From contig CACGMO010000004.1 of NCBI GenBank assembly GCA_902574225.1, forward strand, positions 1 to 64,000: a stretch of DNA of 64,000 bases. The letters are read 5' to 3'. The translations under genes were made by a program, and so were the position numbers. Origin of the DNA: an uncultured Alphaproteobacteria bacterium. GTDB taxonomy: Bacteria; Pseudomonadota; Alphaproteobacteria; Rhodobacterales; Rhodobacteraceae. Below, piece after piece: positions 1-9,597 of this stretch (positions are counted from its first letter, which is position 1; every line of letters starts with the position of its first letter). A model generated the notes under the pieces. It did no database searches, was not told the origin of the DNA, and saw only the letters and a list, made by a program, of their open reading frames with translations.

Positions 1-421
1 TTTTCATATTTGCTACATCTGAGCCCCCACCTGGCTCGGTTATTCCCAAGCTTGAGCCTTTTTTTCCAGTGACTATATCTTTAAGGACTCTTTCTTTTAT
101 CTCCGATGAACACAGTCTTTGTATCGGCTCAAGGGAAATCATTCGCCCACCCATAGCTGCGCCAACTCCTCCAGCTCCGCATTTCGCAAATTCTTCGTTG
201 TATATTGCTCTTAGGAAATTATCGTCTTCTCCTAATCCACCATACTTTTCATCAATTCCAAAACCCCAGACACCTAGCGCTCCAGCTTTCTGATGAAGAT
301 CCCAAGGTATCTTTCCTTCTTCATCCCAATCATTGACGTAGGGTTTTATTTCTTTATCAACAAATGCTTTGAGTTGGGCTCTGAATTCTTCTCTCTCTGG
401 TGTATCAAATGGGTTCTTCAT
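1..421 (-). CDS. acyl-CoA dehydrogenase, N-terminal part (runs off left edge)
   Basis: Only the first 140 residues are present; the gene continues beyond the left edge. It would oxidise an acyl-CoA to the 2-enoyl-CoA using FAD. The translation starts MKNPFDTPEREEFRAQL at the ATG whose complement is 419-421, and reaches the family motif ITEPGGGSD at residues 127-135, which lies on the flavin/substrate face of acyl-CoA dehydrogenases. It is divergent from the AtuA-like gene across about 80 bp. That position fits a citronellyl-CoA dehydrogenase-like (AtuD) or isovaleryl-CoA dehydrogenase-like role, but substrate-specific residues lie outside the window. The family call is firm; the substrate is inferred. 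Confidence 0.9.
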   Translation of the reverse strand, partial: MKNPFDTPEREEFRAQLKAFVDKEIKPYVNDWDEEGKIPWDLHQKAGALGVWGFGIDEKYGGLGEDDNFLRAIYNEEFAKCGAGGVGAAMGGRMISLEPIQRLCSSEIKERVLKDIVTGKKGSSLGITEPGGGSDVANMK

Positions 422-503
422 AAATTTTCCTAATCTGTTGTCAAAATTCAAAAAAAGGACTTTTATTAGTATCACATATTTATGTAGACTTAAAAAGACA
501 CAA
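422..503. promoter_or_regulatory. divergent intergenic region, probable promoters of the catabolic cluster
   Basis: This is the only non-coding gap at the head of the cluster, between the start codons of the left-edge acyl-CoA dehydrogenase (minus) and the AtuA-like gene (plus). A weak plus-strand candidate is TTGTCA at 438-443 followed 17 bp later by TTTTAT at 461-466. No clear operator palindrome is visible. The promoter role is inferred from position. Confidence 0.3.
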
Positions 504-2324
504 ATGAGAGCTCGAACGTTGAAAAAAGATTTATTGAAAATTGGGGGTGCATCCGGTTATTGGGGAGATGCGTCACAAGCTACCGAGCAACTCCTTAGAC
601 ATGATGATCTTGATTTCATTGTATATGATTATTTAGCCGAAATTACTATGGCTATAATGGCGCGGGTAAAGGCAAAAGACCCTAATGTAGGATATGCTAC
701 CGATTTTATTTCAGAGGCTATGGTTCCAAATTTAAAAAGGATATCCGAAACCAACACGAAGATAATTTCAAACGCTGGAGGGGTGAACCCATCGGCTTGT
801 GCTATTATTCTAAGAGAGAAAATTGAGGAGCAGGGATTGTCTCTTAAAGTAGCAGTAATCGAAGGGGATAATCTACTTCCAGGAATAGATAACATAAAAA
901 GCTTGAAACCAACCGAAATGTTCTCAGGCAATGAATTCCCAGAAAAGGAAAAAATCGGCAGCATAAACGCTTATTTTGGAGCTCAGCCTATTGTAAGGGC
1001 ATTAGAAAAAGGCGCTGACATAGTGATAACCGGAAGGTGTGTGGATAGTGCAGTGACGTTAGCTGCATGTATTTATAACTTTGGTTGGGGCGCGGAAGAT
1101 TTTGATCTTTTATCTTCGGGCAGTCTTATTGGGCATCTTCTCGAGTGTGGAACTCAAATTACGGGAGGCAATTTTACTGATTGGAAATCTATTAAAGGAA
1201 CTTTTGATCAGATCGGTTATCCAATAGCAGAGATAGAAAAAGATGGAAAAGCGGTTATCACAAAAGCAAAAGATACTGGTGGAGTTGTAAGCTTTGGTAC
1301 TGTCGCTGAGCAAATGTTGTATGAAATAGGGGATCCGAAAAATTATCTACTTCCAGACGTTAACTGTGATTTTTCACATGTTGAAATTACCGAAATAGAA
1401 AAGGATCGAGTTCTTGTAAGTGGAGCAAAGGGAAAACAACCGAGTGAAAGTTACAAGGTTTGCCTCACTTATGAGGCAGGATATCGAGGAGGGCACTTAT
1501 TTGGTTTCTATGGATCAGACGCTACAGATAAGGCCAATGCTTTTGCAAAGGCAGCACTGTCAAGATCGAGAAACTCATTGCAGAGAAAAAAATTAGAGCC
1601 TTTTATTGAAGAGAGCGTTGAGATAATAGGGTCAGGCAGTCAATTTGGACCACGAAAGAATTCACAGAATTCTAGTGAGGTGTTTGCAAAAATTGCTGTT
1701 AAACACGAAAACCCAAAAGGAGTTGGAGTTTTTTTAAAAGACGCGACTGGTCTCGGTTTGTCATCACCTCCAGGGCTGAGTGGTTTCGCTGGAGCACGAC
1801 CTAAGCCATCTCCGATCCTTTCATTGTTTTCCTTTTTATATAAAAAAGAAAATGTTGAGTTTACCTTGCAAATTGATGATGCACCCAGCGAGCCAATTGA
1901 AATTGCTCATGCGGTAAGTGTTCCATCTTCCTTTGCTAATATAAATTTATCAGAACCTAATATCTCTAATTTATATAAGGGAGTTCAATTAATAGAAGTT
2001 TCCCTAGAAGAGATCGCTTGGGGTAGGTCTGGAGATAAGGGTAACAAGGCAAATATTGGTATTATAGCGAGACACCCAAATCTACTACCCTATATCTGGG
2101 ATACTTTCTCTGAAGAAAAAATAATAGAAATTTTTTCTCATTTTTTGGAAAATGATAAAATTGATCGCCATTATCTTCCTGGAATTTCGGGAGTAAATTT
2201 TGTGCTACACGATGTGCTTGGTGGTGGAGGTACTACTAGTTTAAGAAATGACCCTCAAGGAAAAGGGTATGCACAGGTTTTATTGTCTTGTAAAATTAAA
2301 GTTCCAAAGAATTTGTTAGTGTAA
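504..2324 (+). CDS. AtuA-like protein (DUF1446, acyclic terpene utilisation family)
   Basis: 606 residues from the ATG at 504, close to the roughly 590 of Pseudomonas AtuA. An upstream in-frame start at 369 would add 45 residues that overlap the divergent dehydrogenase and look non-coding. The N-terminus has the family signature IGGASGYWGD, followed by the large DUF1446 domain (NAGGVNPSACA, ITGRCVDSAVTLAA). A separate C-terminal domain of about 110 residues begins near EIAWGRSGDKGNKANIG and ends with a VLHDVLGGGGTTSLR segment; this is the AtuA-like C-terminal domain fused in many members. AtuA is needed for citronellol/geraniol catabolism in pseudomonads, but its reaction is unknown. It is followed after 12 bp by an acyl-CoA synthetase, probably in one operon. 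Confidence 0.88.
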   Translation: MRARTLKKDLLKIGGASGYWGDASQATEQLLRHDDLDFIVYDYLAEITMAIMARVKAKDPNVGYATDFISEAMVPNLKRISETNTKIISNAGGVNPSACAIILREKIEEQGLSLKVAVIEGDNLLPGIDNIKSLKPTEMFSGNEFPEKEKIGSINAYFGAQPIVRALEKGADIVITGRCVDSAVTLAACIYNFGWGAEDFDLLSSGSLIGHLLECGTQITGGNFTDWKSIKGTFDQIGYPIAEIEKDGKAVITKAKDTGGVVSFGTVAEQMLYEIGDPKNYLLPDVNCDFSHVEITEIEKDRVLVSGAKGKQPSESYKVCLTYEAGYRGGHLFGFYGSDATDKANAFAKAALSRSRNSLQRKKLEPFIEESVEIIGSGSQFGPRKNSQNSSEVFAKIAVKHENPKGVGVFLKDATGLGLSSPPGLSGFAGARPKPSPILSLFSFLYKKENVEFTLQIDDAPSEPIEIAHAVSVPSSFANINLSEPNISNLYKGVQLIEVSLEEIAWGRSGDKGNKANIGIIARHPNLLPYIWDTFSEEKIIEIFSHFLENDKIDRHYLPGISGVNFVLHDVLGGGGTTSLRNDPQGKGYAQVLLSCKIKVPKNLLV

Positions 2325-2336
2325 AGGTCGAAATAA

Positions 2337-3992
2337 ATGGATTCAAACAAGAGGTCAAAAGAGTTTCATTGTGATTTAAAAGAAGCATATTTCCCTGCGG
2401 TTAAGACTGAGGAGATATTGAACACTACGATAGGAGAAGAACTTAGAAAGGCCTCAATAGATTCTGGAACTATGATGGCTTTGGTTCAGGTGCAAGATGA
2501 GGGCTCTTTAGGAAGGTCATGGACATATGAGGAGCTTTACAAAGATTGTCTTGAGTTGGCGAAGCGAATGTCTTCACGGCATAAAAAAGGAACGCGAGTT
2601 GCAGTTTGGGCACCAAATTACCCTGAATGGGTAATTATAGAGTTTGCCGCATCTATTGCTGGACTGGTCTTAGTAACAGTTAACCCGTCTTTTCAAGAGG
2701 ATGAACTTAAGTATGTTCTTGAGAAATCGCAGAGTGAAGAGTTATATGTAGCCAAGAGTTTTCGTGGCAATCCAATGTGGGATATCGCAAAGAAAGTTAC
2801 GGAAAAAATGCCGTCTGTAAAGAGGATGGTAGATATTCAAGATTGGGATGAATTATTTGGTTTAAATAACAGTGGGAGTGAGTCACTTACTAATTCTCTC
2901 CCAGAGGTCACTCCTAGAGATCCTGTTCAAATACAATTTACGTCTGGTACAACTGGATTTCCCAAGGGCGCAAAATTGCACCATATGGGTCTATTTAATA
3001 ATGCAAAAAGTTTTCAAACTAGAATGGGTTTGGAAAAGGGTGATCGTTGGTTAAATTGCATGCCAATGTTTCATACGTCTGGCGCAGGGATGGCTACACT
3101 CGGATGCTTAGCCATGAGAGCGACACATTATATTATGGAAAGATTCGATGCCAAGAACTGGTGTGAAGTAGTTGAGAAGGAAAAAATTAATTTTCTAACC
3201 GCAGTTCCAACTATGTTTGTGGAGATATTGGAAGAGTGGAAAAAGGGTAATTATCAAGAATCTAAACTAAAGGGTATGACCTCTGGAGGTACGAGTGTTC
3301 CGCCTACCCTTGTAAAAGAGCTTCATCAAACATTTGGAGTATGGCTTCAGATCGTATACGGTCAGACTGAAAGTAGCCCAGTGATCACACTAGCTTGGGC
3401 GGATGACAGTCTTGAAAACTTGACTAACTCATTGGGGCAACCCCTGCCGAACTTGGATGTTTCAATACGTGATCCTCAGACAAATAAAGTGATGGGCCTA
3501 AATGAAGTCGGTGAAATTTGTAACCGAGGTGATAACACTATGCTCGAATATCATCAAAATCCTGGAGCAACATCTGAAACTATAGACGACGAGCAATGGT
3601 TGCACACCGGTGACTTAGGAACAATGGATGCAGAGGGCTATGTTCGCATAGCTGGTAGAGTTAAGGAGATGATCATAAGGGGTGGAGAGAACATTTATCC
3701 AAAAGAGATTGAAAATAGTTTGCTTGAGCATAATGATATTTCTGAGGTGGCGATTGTAGGACTACCTGATGAAAAGTTCGGGGAAATAGTTGGATGTTTT
3801 TTAAAGTTTGAAAAAGGGCAGAAGCTTACATCTACAGATCTCAAGTCCTTTATTAGAAAGAAGATATCACCACAAAAAACTCCAGCGGTCTGGATTGAGG
3901 TTGATGAATGGCCGCTCACCGGATCAGGGAAAATTAAGAAATACGCTCTCCGTGAACAACTATCGACCGGCTTGCTAAATGTTTTGACTTAA
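2337..3992 (+). CDS. acyl-CoA synthetase (AMP-binding, AtuH-like)
   Basis: 551 residues of the ANL adenylating superfamily; it would activate a carboxylic acid with ATP to acyl-AMP and then acyl-CoA. The phosphate-binding loop FTSGTTGFPKGAK lies near residues 201-213, YGQTESSPV near 341, the hinge and A8 motif GRVKEMIIRGGENIYPKEIE near 440-460, and the catalytic lysine segment GSGKIKKYAL near 528-537. Best resemblance is to medium/branched-chain fatty acyl-CoA ligases. Its place between AtuA-like and carboxylase genes suggests that it primes the pathway substrate, as AtuH is thought to do. The ATG at 2337 lies 12 bp after the preceding stop, with AAAGG upstream. Confidence 0.9.
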   Translation: MDSNKRSKEFHCDLKEAYFPAVKTEEILNTTIGEELRKASIDSGTMMALVQVQDEGSLGRSWTYEELYKDCLELAKRMSSRHKKGTRVAVWAPNYPEWVIIEFAASIAGLVLVTVNPSFQEDELKYVLEKSQSEELYVAKSFRGNPMWDIAKKVTEKMPSVKRMVDIQDWDELFGLNNSGSESLTNSLPEVTPRDPVQIQFTSGTTGFPKGAKLHHMGLFNNAKSFQTRMGLEKGDRWLNCMPMFHTSGAGMATLGCLAMRATHYIMERFDAKNWCEVVEKEKINFLTAVPTMFVEILEEWKKGNYQESKLKGMTSGGTSVPPTLVKELHQTFGVWLQIVYGQTESSPVITLAWADDSLENLTNSLGQPLPNLDVSIRDPQTNKVMGLNEVGEICNRGDNTMLEYHQNPGATSETIDDEQWLHTGDLGTMDAEGYVRIAGRVKEMIIRGGENIYPKEIENSLLEHNDISEVAIVGLPDEKFGEIVGCFLKFEKGQKLTSTDLKSFIRKKISPQKTPAVWIEVDEWPLTGSGKIKKYALREQLSTGLLNVLT

Positions 3993-4039
3993 ATTCGAAG
4001 GAATTGAATAAATTAAAAATATACTAAAATAGGTGTTAA

Positions 4040-5657
4040 GTGTTCGTAAGTAAAATTGATATGTCCTCTCCTTCTTTTGAAACTAATACAAAAGAAAATA
4101 AAGCCCTTTTAGACAAAATGAATTTACTTCTTGAAAGAGCAGCTCAAACCTCAGAAAAACGCAGAGATATATTTGAGAAAAGAAACCAATTATCTCCCAG
4201 AGAAAGATTAGGTGCGTTGTTAGATCCAGGTCTTCCGTTTTTAGAACTGTTTAATATGGCCGGGTATTGTGTAGATGACCCAGACCCGGAAACTAGTATT
4301 CCTGGGTCTAGTCTAATTGGAGGGATTGGATATGTTTCAGGAATCAAGTGTTTAATTTACATAGACGATAGTGGAATAAATGCGGGAGCAACTACTATTA
4401 AAACTATAGAAAAAGGGCTGTTACTTTTAGACATGGCAAAAAAACACAAGCTGCCTCTTGTTCATTTGGTAGAAAGTGCGGGTGCAAATCTGATGCAATA
4501 TAAGGTTGAATTATGGGCATTGGGTGGAGGAGCTTTTGCGGGTCTGGCGGAAATGAGTGCAATGGGTATCCCAATAATTACGGTGCTCCATGGTCTGTCA
4601 ACCGCTGGCGGTGCATACATGCCAGGTATGAGTGATTATGTAATTGGTGTAAAAGAAAATGGTATGGCGGCACTAGCAGGAGCTAACTTGTTGAGGGCTG
4701 CTACAGGGGAAGAGTCCTCTGATAAAGATCTTGGAGGAGCGGAAGTTCATTCAAAAATTACCGGATTAGTTGAGTACTTGGCAGAAGATGATAAGCACGC
4801 TATAGAAATTGCAAGAGACGTGGTCAAGTCATTGGGTTGGGACAGAGATTTTACTGGTGTAAGTGCAAGGAACTTTCTGCCCCCCCAAGTATTCGTCAGA
4901 CGAAATCATAGGCATCGTTCCTACTGATTATAGAAAGCCCTATGATGTAAGAGAGCTGGTATGTAGGATCGTCGATAATTCTGATTTTATTGAGTTTAAA
5001 CCAGATTACGGAGTTTCAACTGTATGTATTCAAGCAAATATTTTTGGAATACCGTGCGCACTAATAGGTAATAATGGTCCAATTGATCCAAACGGTGCAA
5101 CAAAAGCTGCTCACTTTTTTCAATTATGCGATCAAGTAAACAGACCAATCATTTTTTTACATAATACCACAGGATATATGGTTGGAACTCAATACGAGCA
5201 CGCTGGAATGATCAAGCATGGTGCTAAAATGATTCAGGCCGTTATGAATGTTAATGTTCCCAAAATAGCGCTTTATATCGGTGCTAGCTTTGGCGCGGGA
5301 AACTACGGTATGTGCGGATATTCATACAATCCAGATTTTCTACTGACTTGGCCCAATGCGCAAACAGGCGTGATGGGAGGTCAGCAGGCAGCAAAAACAA
5401 TGGAGCATGTGCTTAGAAATTCAGCCGCTCGGAAAGGCAAAGAAATTGATGAAGATAGTTTTAGTACTCAAATCAAAGGGATCCAAGAGCACTTTGATAG
5501 CCAGTCTGACGCCTTTATAACTTCAGGTAGGTTAATTGATCATGGAATGATTGATCCTAGAGATACAAGAAAAGTTCTAGGTTTCTGCCTAATAACTTGC
5601 CTAGAATCAAAAGTAAGAAAATTAAGGCCGAATAATTTTGGAATAGCGAGGATGTAA
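4040..5657 (+). CDS. acyl-CoA carboxylase beta (carboxyltransferase) subunit, broken by a +1 frameshift
   Basis: Carboxyltransferase subunit of a methylcrotonyl/geranyl-CoA carboxylase type enzyme; it transfers CO2 from carboxybiotin to the acyl-CoA gamma-carbon. Frame 1 (4040 to about 4886) carries the N-terminal half (LSPRERLGALLDPG, LVESAGANL, GLSTAGGAYMPGMSDY); frame 2 carries the C-terminal half from GIVPTDYRKPYDVRELV (NNGPIDPNGATKAAHF, GASFGAGNYGMCG, PNAQTGVMGG). They meet at a run of seven C (4880-4886). Six C would restore LPPKYSSDEIIGIVP and give one 538-residue protein of family-typical length. The start is GTG 4040 or ATG 4061. Partner of the biotin subunit at 6466. A glycine-rich WALGGGAFAG stretch where MCC carries bulky residues hints at a larger substrate. 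Confidence 0.88.
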
Positions 5658-5659
5658 AA

Positions 5660-6463
5660 GTGAAAACTCAGTATGAGACAATTCTGGTTAACAATCATGA
5701 TAGGTGGGTACGTCTAATATTAAATAGACCAGATGTAAAAAATGCTTTATCGGAAAAAATGACCACTGAATTGTTATCTATTCTTGAGAACGTAAAGGAA
5801 GATAAAAATATTAGAGGAGTGAGTATTGAAGGTTCTGGTGACGCATTTTGTGCGGGAGCAGACCTTAAAGACTTTAGAAGAAATTTTGTTTTACAAACTC
5901 CCGACTTCGATCAAGTACGAACAATGAATTTAGAAGCAGGAAAGTTATTCAAGATACTATCACAGCTTCCCAAAATAGTCGTTGCTTTGGTACACGGACC
6001 AGCGTTTGCTGGAGGATTAGGAATGGTTGCTTGTGCAGACATTGTGGCCGTGACAAAAGAGGCGCGTTTTTCACTTTCAGAAACAGCAATTGGACTTACT
6101 CCTGCTCAAATCTCGCCGTTTTTGATAAAAAGGTTGGGGCTGAGAGTAGCTAGTAAACTGATGTTAACTGGCATGGAATTTAATGCGACGGAGGCTGTAG
6201 AGTTCGGCCTTGCGGATAATTTAGTCGAGAATAAAGACGCTCTAGAAGATTTTTTTATAAGTTTTGATAAAGCAACGAAAAAGTGTGCTCCAATGGCTAC
6301 CGCTGCTACGAAAGAAATACTGAGCTATTCAAGAGACTCGAGCTTGGAAGAGCTTTCTGAATTTGCCTCTGGTAAGTTCGCAGAGTGTATGCTGGGTGAA
6401 GAAGCAAAGGAGGGCTTAGCCGCTTTTGCAGAAAAGAGAAAACCCTATTGGTATGGAGATTAG
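5660..6463 (+). CDS. enoyl-CoA hydratase/isomerase family (methylglutaconyl- or isohexenylglutaconyl-CoA hydratase-like)
   Basis: 267-residue crotonase-fold protein that would hydrate the carboxylated enoyl-CoA made by the adjacent carboxylase. Oxyanion-hole and active-site segments are visible: DAFCAGADLKDF near residues 61-72, FAGGLGMVACADIV near 114-127, and FSLSETAIGLTPAQISPF near 135-152. The GTG start at 5660 is two bases after the carboxylase beta stop, and no internal ATG fits better. Lying between carboxylase beta and alpha genes, it matches the positions of liuC (leucine catabolism) and atuE (terpene catabolism). The crotonase assignment is certain; the exact substrate is not. Confidence 0.9.
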   Translation: MKTQYETILVNNHDRWVRLILNRPDVKNALSEKMTTELLSILENVKEDKNIRGVSIEGSGDAFCAGADLKDFRRNFVLQTPDFDQVRTMNLEAGKLFKILSQLPKIVVALVHGPAFAGGLGMVACADIVAVTKEARFSLSETAIGLTPAQISPFLIKRLGLRVASKLMLTGMEFNATEAVEFGLADNLVENKDALEDFFISFDKATKKCAPMATAATKEILSYSRDSSLEELSEFASGKFAECMLGEEAKEGLAAFAEKRKPYWYGD

Positions 6464-6465
6464 CT

Positions 6466-8451
6466 TTGAGTGAGTTGCGTTCATTAAGGAAACTACTTGT
6501 AGCTAATCGGGGTGAAATAGCTTTACGAGTAATGAAGACAGCAAAAAAAATGGGGCTTTTAACGGTTGCTGTCTACACTGATGCTGATGAGCAATCACCA
6601 CACGTAAATTTTGCAGATCAAAGTGTTAATATTGGTAAGGGTCCAATAGCTGAGTCTTATCTTTCAATTGAAAAAATCATGGAAGTAGCCTTGAGTACCG
6701 GATGTGATGCAGTACATCCTGGCTACGGATTCCTTTCCGAAAATAGCGATTTTGCAGAAGCGTGTGAAAAAGCAAAAGTTACTTTTGTAGGACCTTCGTC
6801 AAAAGCGATAGAGGCTATGGGAAACAAAGCAAAAGCAAAAGCGATTATGAAAGAAGCTGGCGTTCCTTGTATCCCAGGAGCTGAGGTGGCAAATAAGAAC
6901 GATAGGGAACTTCAATTAGCGGCTGAGAGTGTTGGATTTCCCTTAATGATCAAAGCTGCGGCTGGAGGAGGAGGAAGAGGAATGCGGCTCGTTAATAATA
7001 TTTCAGATCTGCAGAAAAGCTGTGAAATTGCGAAAGCTGAAGCTTCAAGCGCCTTTGGGTCATCTGAGATAATATTGGAAAAATTTATAGTTGAACCTCG
7101 GCATATCGAAATTCAAATTATGGCAGATAACTTTGGAAATATAATCTCACTTGGTGAGAGAGATTGTTCAGTACAGAGACGACATCAAAAGATTATCGAG
7201 GAAAGCCCATCTCCTGTTGTTGATACTCAGTTGAGGACAAAAATGGGAGAAGTTGCATGTCTTGCGGGAAAAGTGATTAACTATTCAGGAGCAGGCACAA
7301 TAGAGTTTCTTCTAGATAAAGACAAAAATTTTTATTTTCTTGAAATGAATACGAGACTTCAAGTTGAGCATCCTGTAACTGAGATGGTAACTGGACTTGA
7401 TCTAGTTGAGTTGCAACTGAATATTGCTGATGATCAGGAGCTACCACTTTCTCAGGAACAAGTTCAGTTATGTGGACATTCTGTTGAAGTTAGGCTGTAC
7501 GCCGAAGATCCTTGGAAAAACTTTTTACCAAGCACAGGAAAGATAGAGGTTTGGAGAAAACATAAATCACCGGACACTCGATATGACGACGGGATTGTCG
7601 AAGGTCAGGTTATAAGCCCTTTCTATGATCCAATGTTAGCTAAAGTAATATCTAATGGAAAGAATAGAGAGCAAGCTATCGATACATTGAAGCAATCTTT
7701 GCAGAATACAGCTCTCTATGGAGTAAAAAACAATCGAGACTTTCTTATTGCTATTCTTTCGAGTGAAGTCTTCAGACACGAAGATGTTAATACCTCTTTC
7801 TTAGAGACCTATGATTTTAGTGCATCAGGTAATAAAAATATAGAGTTTGATAAGGTAGCAGTTTTAGGTGCTCTTTTGATGACAAAGTACTCTGAAACAC
7901 TTATCGATAAAGCTATTGGTTATGAAGATGAGCTTTATGGTTGGTCTAATTCAAAGACAATATATTACCCTCTTTCTTTCAAAGCTAATGATAATATTTA
8001 CTCAGCTCATATTGAGCTCAAAAAACCTAATTCAATTACGATTATCTTTGAAGGAGAAAAAATGGAAGTATACCTAAACGGAGATCACGTAGAACTAAAT
8101 AATAAAAAGATAAAACTCGATTTTATTGAGTATAAGGAAAATAAATTGTTCGCAAGCTACCTTGGAAAATCTTTTAAAGCAGAAATTATAAAAGAAGATT
8201 TAAAAATTGAGGATATAGATAAAGGTGGGAAAATAAGAGCTCCTATGCATGGCGTAATTCGTGAACTATTTGTGACCGTGGGAGAAAAGGTGAAAAAGAA
8301 TCAGGTAATATTAATTTTAGAGGCAATGAAAATGCAGCATGAAATAACAGCATCTATAGATGGAGAAGTCTCGGATATTTATACTAATTTAGGTAACCAG
8401 GTTTCCGTAGATGAGGATTTGCTAAATATTAAACAGGAGGGTGAAAAATGA
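6466..8451 (+). CDS. acyl-CoA carboxylase alpha subunit (biotin carboxylase + biotin carboxyl carrier)
   Basis: 661 residues with the full alpha-subunit layout: biotin-carboxylase N-domain (RKLLVANRGEIALRV), ATP-grasp with glycine-rich loop KAAAGGGGRGMRLV, the motif EMNTRLQVEHPVTEMVTG, a linker, and a C-terminal biotinyl domain with EAMKMQHE (biotinylated Lys622). It carboxylates biotin with ATP and bicarbonate for the beta subunit encoded two genes upstream. I chose the TTG at 6466 because GGAG at 6455-6458 sits 7 bp before it; the longer TTG at 6448 has no such site and would overlap the hydratase. The stop overlaps the next ATG (ATGA). LiuD/AtuF-like. Confidence 0.92.
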   Translation: MSELRSLRKLLVANRGEIALRVMKTAKKMGLLTVAVYTDADEQSPHVNFADQSVNIGKGPIAESYLSIEKIMEVALSTGCDAVHPGYGFLSENSDFAEACEKAKVTFVGPSSKAIEAMGNKAKAKAIMKEAGVPCIPGAEVANKNDRELQLAAESVGFPLMIKAAAGGGGRGMRLVNNISDLQKSCEIAKAEASSAFGSSEIILEKFIVEPRHIEIQIMADNFGNIISLGERDCSVQRRHQKIIEESPSPVVDTQLRTKMGEVACLAGKVINYSGAGTIEFLLDKDKNFYFLEMNTRLQVEHPVTEMVTGLDLVELQLNIADDQELPLSQEQVQLCGHSVEVRLYAEDPWKNFLPSTGKIEVWRKHKSPDTRYDDGIVEGQVISPFYDPMLAKVISNGKNREQAIDTLKQSLQNTALYGVKNNRDFLIAILSSEVFRHEDVNTSFLETYDFSASGNKNIEFDKVAVLGALLMTKYSETLIDKAIGYEDELYGWSNSKTIYYPLSFKANDNIYSAHIELKKPNSITIIFEGEKMEVYLNGDHVELNNKKIKLDFIEYKENKLFASYLGKSFKAEIIKEDLKIEDIDKGGKIRAPMHGVIRELFVTVGEKVKKNQVILILEAMKMQHEITASIDGEVSDIYTNLGNQVSVDEDLLNIKQEGEK

Positions 8452-9596
8452 ATTCTAAATTGTGTAAGGAACTAGGTATAGAATTTCCACTATTTGCTTT
8501 TTCGCATTGCAGAGATGTGGTTGCTGCAGTCACGAAAGCTGGGGGTTTTGGGGTATTTGGAGCAACTAACCTTTCAGGACCCGAATTAGAGATTGAGTTA
8601 AATTGGATAGATTCCCAAGTTAACGGAATGCCTTATGGGGTTGATCTCATTGTTCCAAATAATTTTGTAGGAAAGGGAGAAAATCTATCCGACGAGGATA
8701 TGCTTGGAAAAATTCCTCAGAGCCATAAGGATTTTGCGCACAACATACTTGAAAATAATGGCATTGACGTAGATCCGAATGAATTGGAAGAGGACCGAAA
8801 AAATCATTTGCGATTTGGAAAAAACATGACACCAGAGGGTGCTCATGAGTCATTAACAGTTGCCTTTAACCACCCAATTAAGATGATTGTAAATGCACTT
8901 GGCATGCCTCCAAAACAAATGGTTGATATGGCAAAAGATGCGGGAGTGAAAGTCGGCGCACTAGTTGGGGCAAAAAAACATGCAATCAACCAAATCAATG
9001 CAGGAGTTGATGTTTTGATCGTGGCTGGTGGAGAAGCCGGAGGGCATTGTGGTGAAGTATCATCAATGGTTCTCATTCCAGAAGTGTATAACGCGATTAA
9101 GGATATAAAAGATGTACCTATATTGGCAGCAGGAGGTATAGCTTCTGGAAGTCAGATGGCTGCCGCTATGGCTATGGGAGCATCAGGCGCATGGTGTGGC
9201 TCCGTTTGGCTCACAACAACGGAAGCCGAGACGAATCCAATTGTCAAAGAGAAAATGCTAAGTGCTTCTTCTGCTGACACCGTAAGATCAAAAAGTAGAA
9301 CTGGAAAGCACTCTAGGCAACTAAGATCACCTTGGACAGATGCATGGGAAAACAGTGACCAAGTTCAGCCTCTACCATCGCCAGTTCAACCTTTAGTGGC
9401 TGAGCCAGCATTGAGAAAGCTTGACAAGCTTTCATTAGCTGGAAATAAGCAAGCTGCTGACCTTGCAACCTATTGGGTTGGTCAAGCGGTTGGTTTGATG
9501 AATGAAACGAAGTCCGCTGGGGAAGTAGTACAAGACTTTAAGACAGATTTTATCGAAGCTTATGAGAGACTAAATGGTGCACTAGAGGAGGCATAA
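8448..9596 (+). CDS. nitronate monooxygenase family FMN protein
   Basis: 382-residue TIM-barrel flavoprotein of the nitronate monooxygenase/2-nitropropane dioxygenase family. Recognisable segments are LCKELGIEFPLFAFS at the start, IVAGGEAGGHCGEVSSM with the candidate catalytic His200, and the FMN-phosphate region ILAAGGIASGSQMAAAMAMGA. ATG 8448 is preceded by AGGAGG and overlaps the carboxylase stop as ATGA, so it belongs to the same transcript. Family members oxidise nitronates, but homologues in acyl-CoA operons often have unknown roles. A role in the cluster's pathway is inferred from linkage only. Confidence 0.87.
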   Translation: MNSKLCKELGIEFPLFAFSHCRDVVAAVTKAGGFGVFGATNLSGPELEIELNWIDSQVNGMPYGVDLIVPNNFVGKGENLSDEDMLGKIPQSHKDFAHNILENNGIDVDPNELEEDRKNHLRFGKNMTPEGAHESLTVAFNHPIKMIVNALGMPPKQMVDMAKDAGVKVGALVGAKKHAINQINAGVDVLIVAGGEAGGHCGEVSSMVLIPEVYNAIKDIKDVPILAAGGIASGSQMAAAMAMGASGAWCGSVWLTTTEAETNPIVKEKMLSASSADTVRSKSRTGKHSRQLRSPWTDAWENSDQVQPLPSPVQPLVAEPALRKLDKLSLAGNKQAADLATYWVGQAVGLMNETKSAGEVVQDFKTDFIEAYERLNGALEEA

Positions 9597-9597
9597 G

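Noticed and set aside
69-293. 74-codon plus-strand frame at the left edge
   Set aside because: Opposite to the acyl-CoA dehydrogenase motif ITEPGGGSD; a shadow.
4880-4886. Programmed +1 ribosomal frameshift in the carboxylase
   Set aside because: No known case in this family and no stimulatory stop codon or structure next to the site; sequence error or mutation is more likely.
4863-5657. Second carboxyltransferase gene with its own GTG start
   Set aside because: It lacks the N-terminal half and begins exactly at the C7 run; more simply the 3' half of one frameshifted beta subunit.
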